The notes beneath the pieces are model-generated. The model had not been told where the DNA came from. It was given only the letters and a program-made list of their open reading frames with translations, and did not search any database. A DNA stretch of 64,000 bases from Paulinella micropora (lineage: Eukaryota; Cercozoa; Imbricatea; Euglyphida; Paulinellidae), in the NCBI GenBank assembly GCA_019918135.1, contig WBZZ01001314.1, positions 1-64,000 of the forward strand, in the 5' to 3' direction. The first letter of the stretch is position 1. Each line of letters opens with the position of its first letter. The position numbers and the translations under genes are program-made. This document shows, in pieces, positions 36,747-50,499 of this stretch.

Positions 36747-37933
36747 GCTAAGTCCTTGCATGTCTATTTCTTCGGATACTGCGTGGCAGGATAATCTCAA
36801 GGGCGATTTCCCGCCGATAAACCAAGAGGAGATGGAGTGCATAGAACATAGCTTGGCCCTCAAGGAGATGATGATAGAGAGGTACTTTTCTCTGCATCTC
36901 TTTCTCTCCTTCTCTCTGTTGCTTTTTCCCCCCCCTCTCTCTCCCTGACCTCATCTGCATCCACGTGTTGGCTCCGGACAACTACTGTATCACAAGTGTT
37001 CTTGCAATCAGTACGACGCTTAACCCTATGCAGGCCCACCCTGTATATAATGGCAATACCTGATCGTTCCGGTCTGTGGGTTATCCCTTGGTCTGGAGAT
37101 TACGGAGTCTCTACTTTAGGTATTCCACAGTCTTCATATCGTTAGTAACAGTTATCTGTTTATTAAATATCCTACTATCGTAACAATCTGGAGTCGCTAA
37201 TACAATAAAAGGGGTATGGAAATTTTCCTCTGTTTCTCGGAAATTTTCTGTTGAAAAGAGATATCGAGAGAAAAATACATATGGGAGAGGGGATAATTTT
37301 TCTGATGCGTTTCCTGGGGTTATATGCTTTTTCTTGAGCTGTTTTAATTACAGGGGCATGCAAGGGGGTAGGGGCAATGATTTTCTTGGACAGGAATGCT
37401 GCTTATGAGCTGTTTTGCAGAAAGGCAGGGGTTGCTGTGACTAGATGTTTTGAGACTGGACAGCTCTCAGCTCAAAGGTGGGGAGTGTGAGGTTTTCGAG
37501 GGTATGGATGCTTGCCTTGGGGTTCCGGGTGTGTGGGTGTGTCCAAAGGGATATGAGGCATGCTTTTGTGGAGGTGGGGTGCGGTTTTCAGTCGGTTTGG
37601 TGTCAGGGCAAGGGTTGCTGGGGAACAGACACAGGTTGGGGACAATCTTTTCATACATACAAGGGTACATGTATGGGAAAACTATGCAGGAATGTGTAAT
37701 TCGTGTTTGCTTCATCATGGATTGAGGGTTTGTGATGTTTTTCGTGGGTTTTGGGGGCTGGAAACTCGAATGCCCTGTTGACTTGGGGTCGGAAGCATGG
37801 AAACAGACGCTGAGACGTAAGGATTTTGTGAAGAATCGGGCATATTTGGGGAAACGGAGACGTGGGAGAACGAAAGAGGAAACAGGAGAAGTCGGAAGAA
37901 GCAAATTTTGCGAGATTTTATGAAGAAAAGGGG

Positions 37934-38405
37934 TTACACCAGGCACGGTTTGGGCACTAACTTCCCTTCACTCACTCTCTTCACCTCATCACTGCTTTCT
38001 CTAACGCATGTTGACGTGAGTTGTTGAGCGAGCTGTGCTATGTCTTTGAAAGTGATGATGGGTGGTGTGTTGGTGTGTGGCTGAACTTGGGGTGTTGGAC
38101 CTGGTTGTGGTGTTGGGGTTCCGGCATTGCCTCCCCGTCGTTTTCTCTTAGCCTCCCCGGTCCCTACAACAGCACTGGGCAGTCCGGCAGATGCCGGACT
38201 CCCACCTACATCGTGAGTCTCTTTCTTGTGTTTCTGTACATATCGCCTAACATTCCCTTTGCGCGTGAATTGCAGAAATTCAGTGTCTATGTCATCATCA
38301 ACCACACATGTAGCCATTGCCATGTCATGTCTTATCTCATCAGAGCATCGTGAGTCATAGTCATTATCATACTCTTCCATCTCTTCTTCGTCTTCTTCCT
38401 CCTCA

Positions 38406-38450
<45 letters not shown>

Positions 38451-40562
38451 TGGCGTGTCGTCTGTCTGCGTGACGTGTGCGTGTGGTGTGGTGTGAGGTG
38501 TCTGTGTGGTGGAGGTGAGTTTTTGCGGTGCTGGCCCTTGACGCCTACTCCCCCTCACTTCTCCTTTCGCCTTATTCTTCTCGCTCTCTCCCTCCCTCTG
38601 TGGAGTTTGTTCAGTGAATATGGCGGTGAGGTTATGTGGTACTATGACAATCCCTCTCTCTTTCGCATCTTCTCTCAAACCTCTCTCATCAGGGTAATAA
38701 GGGGATTTAGGGGGCGAAGGTCAGTGCTGACAGACAAGTCTAATAAGGGTATTATTGTCTTGTTTCTTTGCGTGATATCCGCAAAATAACCCATAGGTCA
38801 ACCTAGAAGCTTGCGCAGCGTTAGGTCCCCTCTTGTCTTTTTCAAGTGAGATTTGACAAGGACTGTTCTTTTTGTTTTTCCCGTGACACTTAAGGGACCT
38901 CGGCCTGTCTCGACTGTACCTCGCAATGGTTGTCGGAGGTGTTTTGGGGGCCGAGTTTTGACGCTGTGGGGTGTTTGTGGAGGTGTCCCTGGTTAGCTGA
39001 CTGTGAGAGCGTGAGATTGGTGTGGCGGAGGGACTCCCTCCGTCACTTTGATTTGTTGACAGGGGACGAACACCCGGCTCAGTCTGGGGTTCCCCAGAAT
39101 CGACATTCGCTCTCTCCCTGTCTCTCTCTTCATCAGGGGTTTCCCCAGTTTCGTCTAGGACATCTCCCCCCATGAAAACGAGTAAAGCGTCGCTATCGGT
39201 TTCTGTGTCCCCTTCCTGTTCTTCCTCTCTGATGAGGTTTATGTCTTTGTCTTTGTGAGACTTTTTATTTTTGTTGTTCTGAGGTTTTCCCTTTTTCTTC
39301 TTATTGTCGTTCTTGTCTTCGCTCACTTGACTTTTCTTTCGGGGTTTCTTCGTTGGGCAATACTTCTTAGTATGACCTTTCTCGTTACACTCATAACAAG
39401 TGACTTTGAGCCACCACTCATCCTTCTTCTTAAACTTTCTGTACTTGCCCTTACCCCCTTCCCCTTCATCTCCCTGATCACCTAACAAAAGGTTTGTCTC
39501 TCTCTTCGGCCTCGCGTTCTTTGTGTTCTTGTCAGGCCTCTCCTTCCTCGCTTCTCCCTTCCACTTGTCCTTTCTCCATAACGCCCATGTGTCTCTCGCA
39601 CTATCGACTAGGTCATCAAATCTGGGTCTTAGGTTGTGTGGTAGGTTGAAGTGTAGTGCTTTGAAACTCTCTCCGTATGCGGGGTGTCGTGCGAGCTTTG
39701 CAAGCAGTCCTCTCACGAGGTCATCCTCATCAAATGGATGTGTTCTATGACTCTCTACCTCTCCTTTCATGGCAATATAGTCATTCAACCATACATCCAC
39801 ATTTTGTCCGGGTTTGGGGTACATGTTTTCAAATATTGATTCTGTGCTTTAATGTTTTTGCTGACACGGGAGATTGAACCGAACTTGGCTCTAACTGCCT
39901 CTATTAGCTCTATCGGTCCATTAACTGTCTTAGTGCGCAAATATCGAACAACAACAGGGTGAGAAAAGGCGACAGACAGAATGAGTTGCAGTGTACGCAT
40001 GCGTTCGTAATGTTTCTTCTCTTTCGGTATGTTTCTTACTCTTAATGAGTATGCTCGTTTCGACTGTTCTCTCTTCTCTCGTTTCAGTCTCTTAGCTCTC
40101 TTCTCTTTCCACTGTGCCTTCTGTTCGTCTGTCAGTTTTGCCCATTCTTTCGGTTTGTCTGTTGCAGGTGTCTTGCCTTCATCCTTTTTCGTCTTGTGTC
40201 TCTGTCTAGCACCGTCTGAGGCGCTGCCTTCTGTGTCTGACCCGGAGTCAGGAGTGTCCTCTGACTCAGGCTCGTCTGGCATCCCTTTTCTCTACTTCCA
40301 TTGCTTTCACAGGGTCGTAGGGATATTTCACCTTAGCCTTTGCTGGGTCATTGAACGCCAGCGTTACGCACTCACCATGCCAGGCACTGATGCCTTTGGC
40401 ATAGTTCTCCATTTTATAACGGAAGTCGGAATAATTCCGAGTGGTACCATCCGACTGAGGGATGTACTCCTGCTTTAAACCCATACTTTTCTCCGTTCCA
40501 AGGCTCATAACCTTTGGGAAGCTCCCCATTATGGAACCTTTACCGATCCCTTTCAGGATCAA
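37934..40562 (-). mobile_element. Copia-type LTR retroelement gag relic, copy C
   Basis: This is the counterpart of the fossils in copies A and B, with the CCHC knuckle near 39,385. It is broken and gag-only. No pol region is present on either side. Confidence 0.78.
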
Positions 40563-42779
40563 CCCGGGCTACCTAGCAAGAGTCTTCACGCAATATGGAA
40601 ACGCACTTTAATAACTCGTATAAGTAGAAGAACTGATACGCGGCGACAAAGACAGCCACGTCACAAAACTGACTAACTTAGATGCTGGTCTGATGCGTAC
40701 TGACTCTGACTAAGTTACGTAATTATAATTATGACTGGTAAGTGATGTATCAAATTCTTTCAGTTAAGATAGGCATTATTGACTGTCCGGTCCTATTGAC
40801 AAATCAACTATCTAAGTAACGGTGAGTGAAATTGAAATAGCTATGACTAACGACTACATATGATGCCTCTCAGAGCCTACGGTCCTTCCCGCCAGACTAA
40901 GTGCGATTGATTAAAGCTGTTAACGCAGCCTCTGAGCCTCCGTTCGCTAATCAAGGCTCGATACTACAACCTGTTATCAATAGACTCCTATTATTAACCA
41001 TAGTGTAATAATCTATGATATTAATAGCTACAAAGGTGACTATCAGCTGAGCAGTACTTAAGCTTTAATATATAATGTACGCGCAGATAGGTAAATATGT
41101 GCTACTTTATTAATACCCAGTGTTGGTCCAGACACAATAAGAGATTGTTCATATTAATAACACTCTTAACCAGATAAATAATATTACTAAAAAGGTCCGT
41201 CACCCTTTTAAAGTCAGAATATATTATCGTTAGACCGGACAACGGGAACTGGCTGGTGTTTGCCTTGGTTGTTTTTGGGCTTCGCTAGTCTCCCACATTT
41301 TCCCACCATCTTTGATCTTTATTTATATAAGTAAAGAAGATTGTGTTACTGGCGAAGTTGTTGAATTTGGTTGAGTAAAAGGATAGGCATCAATAAATAT
41401 ATTCTTTTGACATCGAACCGGCAAAAGTGGAGTCCCATACCTGTTTTCCTTTTACGCCAAGTTTGACACTTCGCTATCCCTATTCTTTGCAACGTATACA
41501 TAAGGAGAAAGGATCCATTGCACAAGATAGATAGAGGAATACGGGGAGGAGAGGACGTGTGTGTTCTGTTCCTATTTGCTCATTTTCTGCCAATTATCAA
41601 GGCGAGAACGTGTGGCAAACAGACACGTACGACTCAATCTTTGTTGACACCTATACACACCCACCCACTATCTTCTCCTCCCGCACAATACAACCAATCG
41701 TATACACAGTGTGAGGACATAACAGAGAGATAGGAGAGAAGGGTAGAGTTTAGGTGGTTGGGCGGCAAGGGGAGCAAACGTATACGACAGTAACAAACTC
41801 CCACACACACACCTACAAACCACGTCATATCCTCTATCCATCATCCGAAACAGACTGCACAGACAATCAATTTTATCTTCCAACAACAACACTCACTTGT
41901 TCTGTCATTTCGTGCCCACTTCCAAGCATCCAAAGTGCATAAGGGAGTAGAGAGCAGACATAGACAGACAGAAAACAGAAAACGAGTGCTGTGCACCAAA
42001 GTCTGATTGTGCAAACTAGCTCATACTCAGCCCCTCCATTGCAGCCAATTTGCAGGGGGTAGGGAGGCTAGTTAGTGGGAATATAGGCCAAGACAAAAGG
42101 AGATAGAGTGACGTCAGCCAGACGTTTCATTTGTTCATTTTTGGCGATTCCAATTTCGTCGAAAGTTTCAAGCAACAAATCACTCTCCTACCTCCACACT
42201 TCACTCCCTTCTCACCCACTTACATCCAACAGGTCACCTAGGGTCAGGGAAAGGATTTCAAAGCAGTGCTCCTATTGTGGCTCACCAAGGAGTCCTTACT
42301 ACTTCGCACTCGGTCGGTTCGTTCTACCTCACACACACACAGAACTTCCTCAGCTGAAAAGGGAAAATAAGGAGTCCCAACCAGGGATTGGACACCCTAC
42401 CGAGGGTTCCAAACGATAAGCAAGGCTTGAGCAACCAGCTCCCTAATCCTTTTCACCTTCCTATTGGGAAAAGGGGCCATCACTTCTGACTATTTCAGAA
42501 GTATCGTTTCCTCCCTACCTCTCAGTTACGGAGTCGTGCTTGTAATTGTAGGGTGCCCCAGTTCCAATACAACTGGCAAGGTTTCCAAGGCGTGAGGTTC
42601 CCCTACCAAAGGGGGGGGCTGAGTAATCTCAAACCTATCTACACGCATCCTATCACTTGCTTACACACACACACCGAAAAAAAATATAATAATAATAACA
42701 ACAACAACTGTCTCTATACAGACAACGAACGAACCAACACCTACCGACCAAGCCACACGCTGCTTAAAAACCAAGACGG
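40563..42779. other. AT-rich centre between divergent relics, copy C
   Basis: Equivalent of the copy A and B centres, again with TATATAAG and one mismatch in the hairpin. No gene is seen. It leads into the fuller version of the plus-strand relic. Confidence 0.48.
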
Positions 42780-45700
42780 CCAACAGCTGACGTCTTGCGC
42801 AAAAATAAGCTGCTGATACTCCAAACAAGACGTCTGCCAGAAGACGCCTTGTCCCCCACATTGACACTTTGCCACCATTTCTTGCACGGCGTCTCCCCAA
42901 AAGGAAACGACCCAAGTGAACGAACCCATAATGGCTGGTATGTGCCACAGTGGGACTCGCCCACACAAGAGGCTGATCGATCAGCTATGGACAATCAAGG
43001 TCAAGCTGACGACACGAACACTGGGGCTGGTCCCTTCCAGACACCCGTGCCGAATCTTGCCGACATATTCGGTCGTGATGCCAAGAATGCTGCACCCATC
43101 CCACCGTCCCTATGGAGAGACGCTGGGGGCGCATTGATCTTGACCCGAACCACAATCCCTGTCATCCCTGTCCCTCATGCTAGTTTGGACATGACGGGAC
43201 CCACGGGATGGCCAGCATCACCAACTGAACCTGAGGACCAACACCATTTAAATTTTCCCTCTCATATCCATAACAATATGTATGGGGACATCAACCATTG
43301 GACCAGAGCAACCATGGTGGTGAAGGGAAAAGACAAGGTGATTGGCCTAATGTCCACTAATCAACGGTTCATAGAACAAAGATCGATAGTGGAACTTATC
43401 ACGCTTTGGGAGGACTTATGTATGTGTCGAGACAGGCTCCTCGACGAGGCTTGGCAAACATACCACCAACAAGTCCCACGCTTACGGCAAACACTCACTT
43501 GCAGCAAATACGCTAGTGAGCAAACAGCTATCATCACTGCCGTAGCTGCACCTGATGCCACGTGCACTGGCGTGGACACTCTATATTGGCCCGATGCCAA
43601 CTACCTAAACCGTGTCCAGGCCAACCTCACGACAAGGGCCATAGTCACCCTCAAGGGACTCGAGAACGTCACTGGGATGTGGGAACGTGTTTTGATGGAA
43701 CAAAAACACTGGCGGGATGCCAAAATCCAACAAACCTCCCCAGCCTATGACGACCTCGTGCATTTCCTTGACGCGGTGGAAACCCCGATTGACCCTTTTG
43801 CCAAGGTACCATTGTTCCTAACGTGGCTTAAGATCCAAACCACTGCCGCGACACTCCTTGACATGTCCGAACCGGATACCACAGTCCAAGTGGTCCCTCA
43901 TCCGGCAGCCACCCTCTGTGTGACCAACTACCTCACTGTGGTAGACCTCATCCTCCAAGCCATTTCCGACTGCCTACGGATCCAAATAGCCGTGCATGCA
44001 GTGGGTGACGATCGAACGGCCTCTACACCGGGGGGTAGCTCGATAATCACTTTTCGTCGTGTATCAAGTCGACGGAATATGGTGGATGAAAACCTAGATA
44101 GGGATTCACCCCTCGAACGCCATCGCCCACCTAAGACAAAAACTAAAGATACCAGTCATAAACGGGTGGACGTGGCGTTGCGAGCCGTTCGTGACCATGT
44201 CAACTTTGACTTTGCAGCACACACGCAAAGTGCGAGACTCCCGTATCGAGAGGGCCTTAGGCTTATGCTGCCCTGGATCGGATCGTGGCCAGTCACGCAC
44301 TTACGGTAGCCGATGTGAAGCAACTGCTAAACAGTCTTGTGGGTGGGTGGCCATCTCAGGCACTACTCACCACGGACTGGCCTACTTGGCAGATGACTGG
44401 CGAGGCTGGTGTGGGGCCGGGGAAACTCACACTCGACCAGCTCCCACATTACATGCTCCGCCAGTTCATATCCGCGGCAGACTGGGGCTACATCATGCTC
44501 CCCCATATTGCTGTCGACCTCGTCCAGGACGCCGCCAGGCGGATGTGGGAAGACGATGTGGCAATCTCGTCCGTCATCGATCTCCCACAGAAACTGTTAA
44601 CCAACTTAGTGAAGACCGATTTCGCTTCCTTGTTGTTGGTAGTCCTGAGCGGGATAGTGAAAGCCGAGCCGCAACAAGGGCGGACGGATGGCGAGACGTT
44701 CGTCCGGAATGTCCTAACCAAAGCCCAGGACTTGGATAACACGAACTTCAAAATCGTGCGGTTTCGCACAGACCGTATGTGCGAAGTATCCCACTGGACA
44801 AGCAGTATCTTTGCCACCGATGTCTTTACCTCTGACAAGATCGAAAGAGCCAAGCGGGCCGATGTCCTGCTTAGAGCAATGACGATCACGGGTAGCACGC
44901 TTGAGGTCCACCAGGGCAAACCGGGCCAAGTGTTTGATGTGTGGACTTTCGTGACCGGCAGCAGCTGGTCCAACCGCCGTCAATCGTGGTCTAGCTCGTC
45001 CAGGGGCCCCTATAGCTCCTCGAGCTCCTCTAGCTCGTCGTACACTCCTCCACCGCCCTCACTCCCATTTGGGGGGGCGACCAACTCGGCAACACCGGCC
45101 ACCGGCACGTTCAACTCGATGCCTCCGGCTGTCGGGACGGCACTCCCATATCTGCCTCCCCCACCGCCCATGCCTCCTCCACCACCCATGCCCTACTAGT
45201 ATTACCCTTCCTCTGGGTTCGCATCTCCGCCACCGTACCCTCCTACACGGGGCGGGCCCACATCCGAGGGTAAGTCGGGTAAGAGAAAACTTGGTGACAA
45301 CGGCGTGGTCAAACCGCTATCCCACCTCCCACTGATCCCGGGCCCAGACAATTGCTCGTTCGGCCTTTTCAACGAGACTTTTGCGGACCGTGGCACAAGA
45401 GCCCAGGTGCGGAGTGCTGTGATTACATGATACATGCGGTCATCTTCAATCCACTTGATGACAACAGACTGTGGGTCGCACCGTGCCAATGGTCGAATTC
45501 CTGTCAATACCAACACCCACGCCAGGGTCAAGAACGGGTAGAGCCAATAAAATGGCATATTCACCGTTGGTACGTGGGGCGATCCAAAGTTAAGAGGGAT
45601 GGCAAATGGGTCCTCAACCCTAAGGATAACCCCACCGAAGGCATCAGAATTCCCGACGTCCAACCCGATGGGACGACGTACTTCTTGCCGCCCGGGCAAG

Positions 45701-47607
45701 ACCCGTCCTGGCTGGCCCAGTACTCAACCGAGGCCAAAGCTCGGGTGGAAAGGTACCGAATCCAGGGCAGGAAATACGACGAAGTGGCATGCTATATGCG
45801 GGAAAGAACACCTGATCGGTACCTTACATACACATACACACCCTCTCGGACCTCAGATGCCCCTATGCTCCATGCAGGCGTCAAAAAGGCGAAGACGGGA
45901 AACAAGATTCCCAAGAACAAATAACCGTGGGCCGCCCAATGCGTCCACACCCGAGTCAACGACACGTGGTGCCTCGCCCTCGGGAGCGTTCTCCTTGATC
46001 CTGAGTGGGACAGATATGCCATGTGCTGGCCGGCAAACTAAAGCGCCCGCCATGGGGACAGCCTACCGTAGTGGCTCCGACTCTTCTTTTCACGGTCCCG
46101 GCCCAATCGCCGACCGAAACTCTGTATAGTCCCATAGAGGCTACGACCTCACCGATAGAGGATAGCGTTGAGACGAGGGATAAGGATATAGTGATGGGTA
46201 GCGACGACAACCGTCGGGAGCGTGTACCGAACGAGCCTGACACGGTCGCTGACCTTACCATAGAGGTCGGTTTACCCAATCCCTTACCCAAAGACACCGT
46301 CGCCAAGGCGACGCCGGCTGTAGATCCTGACACGATCACATCAAGTATATGTGATGGGGGGGGGGGGCACCCAATAAGCCCTGGGACCCTCGCGTAAGAC
46401 GCGCGAGGCCTATCAGTGTCCGGCAGGTAGAAAAACCCGCCCCTTTTGTGAACAAGGTAAATAAAGGGGCACGCTCATATGATATATACTCAGGGCCGAC
46501 CCTATTAGATCGGCGTACCAGTCTGACAAGGGGTACGGTCATTAGATCCGATGTCAATCATCCACGCATACCACGCCCCGACGACAAGGCTGTTCCATCA
46601 CTGCCGGTCGGATACACCCCTTCACCTTTCCAAGTGGCAACCACTATTGTCCTACCCGCCACAAGGGGTGACAAAGCCATCGCCCCGGCAGTCATTCGCC
46701 AAATGGGTCTCACTCCATTGCACGACTCTGACCGACTCGGAGTGACGGCGCGATCACAAGCGCGACAGTTCGCCGAGACAGAGTTAAGACAGGCATTGAC
46801 AACCCGAGCCGAACCGGTAGACCCACCGGCGGAGGCACGGGACATGAGCTACACCAGATTATACTGGAAAGAGCTCAAGGGCTACCTAGATACCGGAAAT
46901 GATAGCATGGCCCCAATCACATTCGCGGGCAAACGTTTCATAGACAAATATGGACGTCTGTTTGATTTTACTAAGACAGGCCCGCTCGGATATCCGGGGT
47001 GCCAACGACGAACGGAGCGCGATCGTAGGACATATCCCGTTGACAGTCGAATTCCCGTCCGGGATGTCTTATACCATCCATGTCTTGGTCGTCCCGGCCT
47101 TCCCAGGCACTGTCGTCTTAGGCAAACCCGATCTCCAAATGATGGATGCGCAGCTTATATATGCTGGGACAGGACATCATCAAATATGGACGTGGACGAC
47201 ATGAGTCTGAATTCCCGATCCTAAAGTCGGAAACGGACCTCCCACGACGGCATCCATATGGCGGTAGGGCTCAGGTCACACTGATACCACCGGCCCCTCC
47301 ATTACCCTATGATGGACACCTCGCCGAGCAATCTCGTCTTACCCCACAGGGTACGGCATGGGTGTACGACAATGTATACATCCCAGAGCCGGATGACAAG
47401 CCCCCCGACCCATGGGAGGACTTTGGAGAACTCGCGGCCAAGAGGGAAGCTCAGATCTTACTCCTGAAGCGTCAGGAAGACTCGTGGCATGGCTTCGACC
47501 AGCCGGGTCAACTGAACAAGGGGGTCCACCAATACGTACGGGTCAAAACAAGCTTAGTATATCATGCTTCCAAAAGGCTCACGGAGGATAAAGGGACACT
47601 CCGTTGA
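42780..47607 (+). mobile_element. Gag/protease retroelement relic, copy C (fuller form)
   Basis: This is the most complete version in the window. It opens with a gag N-terminal region of about 500 residues (about 42,795-44,310), largely helical in character, with no recognised domain name. The gag C-terminal part with serine- and proline-rich stretches follows (about 44,310-45,200), then the Cys/His region (about 45,350-45,800), a linker, and the retropepsin-like section (about 46,870-47,150). It is broken, with several interruptions. No reverse transcriptase, RNase H, integrase or tyrosine recombinase follows, so it was non-autonomous or lost its pol region before the array expanded. Confidence 0.72.
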
Positions 47608-48454
47608 CAGCGGGTTTTCCCTTTGGCTTGTTATTGGGGTTCAAACCTGACTTCCCTTTCTACTCTAGAAGTGGAGGTGAGTCTTGAACCAGTTGTGTTC
47701 ATGATTAAATTCCATTTTTTTACTTTCCTTTGTGCTCGTAAGGGTAGACCTGCGGTCTTAATACATTTGGAGTCCCTATGCCTTTTTCGAACTCATAAAA
47801 TTTGGAATTTGGAACGACACACTCTCTGGGGACAATCAGTCACTGTTGTTGACTGTGTCTTGGTGAGAGTAAAGTAGCTTCTCGACAATCAGTACTCAGT
47901 ACTGGTCGTGTGAGACAGTGCTTTCACTCGTCTCGGGCAAGGGAAACTACAGGTGTTAAGGGGGGTTTTGGAGAAACAGGGAAGAACCCTGATCTCGAAA
48001 CTTGGACCTTGACGGTCAACATGTCAGCGGTTTACTGACATTGGCCCCTGGGTCTTCTTTCTTCTGTTTGCGTCTGTCGTCTCCCTGTCTCTTAATAGGA
48101 TGAGGGGAGGTGACAGGTGATTAACGTAGGAGAAGTATGTCAGTCAGACAGGGTTTGGTTCTGACTCTGACCCATAGTATGTTTGTTTGTTTTGCCTGTC
48201 TCTCATGGTTGGATGAGTGAGATGCACAGGTGGTTGAACTGGTCTGCTGTGGAGGAGGCCTGTGTCAGAGGTGCAGGGAAGGACCCAGTGGGCACGTTAG
48301 GCTGACAGGCAGGGAGCGACCAGCAATCATAGGCGTTAGGGGAGGAGGGATGGCTCTTTTTCTTTCTCTCTCTCTCTCTCTTTCTCTCTCGGTGGGAGGG
48401 ATGTGAGCATTAATGCCTTTTGTCTCTGTTTCCTGTTCTGTTGTGGAACAAGAG
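47608..48454. other. Tail spacer of the unit, copy C
   Basis: Equivalent to the tail spacers of copies A and B. The CT run before the satellite is slightly longer (about 48,364-48,389). No gene is seen. Confidence 0.45.
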
Positions 48455-49211
48455 GGATTGCATGGGATTGCATTGGAATGCATTGGATTGCATGGGATTA
48501 CATTGGATTGCATTGCATTGGATTGGATATGCATTGGATTGCATTGGATTGCATTGGATATGCATTGGATATGCATTGGATTGGATATGCATTGGATATG
48601 CATTGGATTGCATTAGATTGCATTGGATATGGATTGGATATGCATTGGATTGCATTGGATTGCATTGGATATGCATTGGATTGCATTGGATTGCATTGGA
48701 TATGCATTGGATTGCATTGGATTGCATTGGATATGCATTGGATATGCATTGGATATGCATTGGATATGCATTGGATATGCATTGGATATGCATTGAATAT
48801 GCATTGGATATGCATTGGATTGCATTGGATTGCATCGGATATGCATTGGATATGCATTGGATTGCATTGGATTGCATTGGATATGCATTGGATATGCATT
48901 GGATATGCATTGGATATCACTGGATTGCATTGGATTGCACTGGATTGCGTTGGATTGCGTTGGATATGCATTGGATATGCATTGGATTGCATTGGATTGC
49001 ATTGGATTGCATTGGATATGCATTGGATATGCATTGGATTGCATTGGATATGCATTGGATTGCATTGGATTGCATTGGATTGCATTGGATTGCATTGGAT
49101 ATGCATTGGATATGCATTGGATTTGTATTGGATTGTATTGGATTGTATTGGATTGCATTGGATTGCATTAGATTGCATTGGATTGCATTGGATTGCATTG
49201 GATTGCATTGG
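48455..49211. repeat. 10/11-bp satellite, copy D
   Basis: Same composition as the other copies, about 757 bp long. It lacks the extra run seen in copy C and has its own variants such as TTGAATATGCATT near 48,794. It ends at the same GGAAATGTGTTAATACATGG boundary as the others. Confidence 0.96.
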
Positions 49212-49784
49212 AAATGTGTTAATACATGGTTTGGTCACACTGAGGAGACTGACTGAGTGGTTATTAATACATAAGTTTTGATTGAAATTTTTCTCTTATC
49301 TTTTCTTTCGGTGATATTCGACTGTAAACTTTGAAGGAGGAAGTGACTGGATGTCACTGGGGAAGTCACCGCTGCTTCCAGATTTGAGGTCGTGGTTGTT
49401 GTAGTTACCGTAGGCATAGTCTATCTTCGGTTTGGAAATTTCAACAGCTATCGTTAGGTAGGCAGGAAGCAAAAACAGTCAATTCAGACACACAATGCAC
49501 ATTAAGAGAAAACAATATTGCGCATGTAACACATTATAAAATTGCGCACATTCATAACCGTTGATTGGTGACGTAAACTTCGATGTCCTCCGATAACAGT
49601 GTCTTGTCCATAAATTCATTTACTCATGGTGGGTGTGTATATATATTTCATGCAGGAAGGCAACTGGTCTGTGTATGCATATTGTGTGTGGTGTATGTAT
49701 GCATGCATTGTAAGCTTTTATGAAATGCATGCGTAATTGAATGCACACAAATTTGGTTCTTTTGTTATTTCTTTCAACGATATC

Positions 49785-50499
49785 TATGTATGTGTATATG
49801 TATGTCTTGTATGTATGTATGTATGTATGTACAACACCACATACATACATCTCTTATGTACATCCATATAGATATGTATGTATATATGCATGTATTGTAT
49901 GTATGTATTCTCTTAATATATACATGTATGTATGAAGGTAGGTAGGTAGGTAGGTAGGTGCAACGCATACATACATACATACATACATAAATTCATACAT
50001 GCATGCATACATACATACATACATGCATGCATATACATACATGCATGCATACATACACATACATACATACATACATACATACATACATACGTACGTACGA
50101 TACATACATGCCACACATACATACCATACATACATACCATACATACATACCATAGATACCACACATACATACATACATACATGCATACATGCATGCATGC
50201 ATACATGCATACACATACATACATACATACATACATACATATGCATACATACATACATACATATGCATACATACATACAGACAGACAGACAGACAGAGAC
50301 AGACGGAGACAGACAGAGATAAACATACATACATACATACATACATACATACATACGTACGTACGTATACATACGTACATACGTACGTACCATACATACA
50401 CACATACATAGACATACGTAGACATACATAGACATACATAGACACACATACATACATACATACATACATATACATACATAAATACATATACATACATGC
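49785..50499. repeat. ACAT/TATG-type microsatellite block, copy D (cut at array edge)
   Basis: This is the left two thirds of the block seen in the other copies: TATG, GGTA, ACAT with GCAT islands, and GACA near 50,279-50,298. It ends abruptly where the array stops. The ACGT-rich and 9-bp sections are absent. Confidence 0.94.

Larger units (their letters stand above)
31046..48454. repeat. Macrosatellite unit, copy C (complete, 17,409 bp)
   Basis: This is the longest copy, 1,866 bp longer than copy B. About 1.7 kb of the difference comes from a fuller 5' part of its plus-strand gag/protease relic. Most of the rest comes from a longer 10/11-bp satellite (856 bp against 706 bp). It begins and ends at the same junction sequence as copy B. 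This copy gives the best view of what the ancestral unit contained. Confidence 0.95.
48455..50499. repeat. Macrosatellite unit, copy D (truncated)
   Basis: This copy holds the 10/11-bp satellite, the following spacer and about 0.7 kb of the ACAT-type microsatellite. It then stops at about 50,499, where the pattern CATACATGC changes to unrelated sequence (TTGCTCAAAAGC). This is the right edge of the array. The break lies inside simple repeat, which is a plausible site for unequal exchange or replication slippage. Confidence 0.93.
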
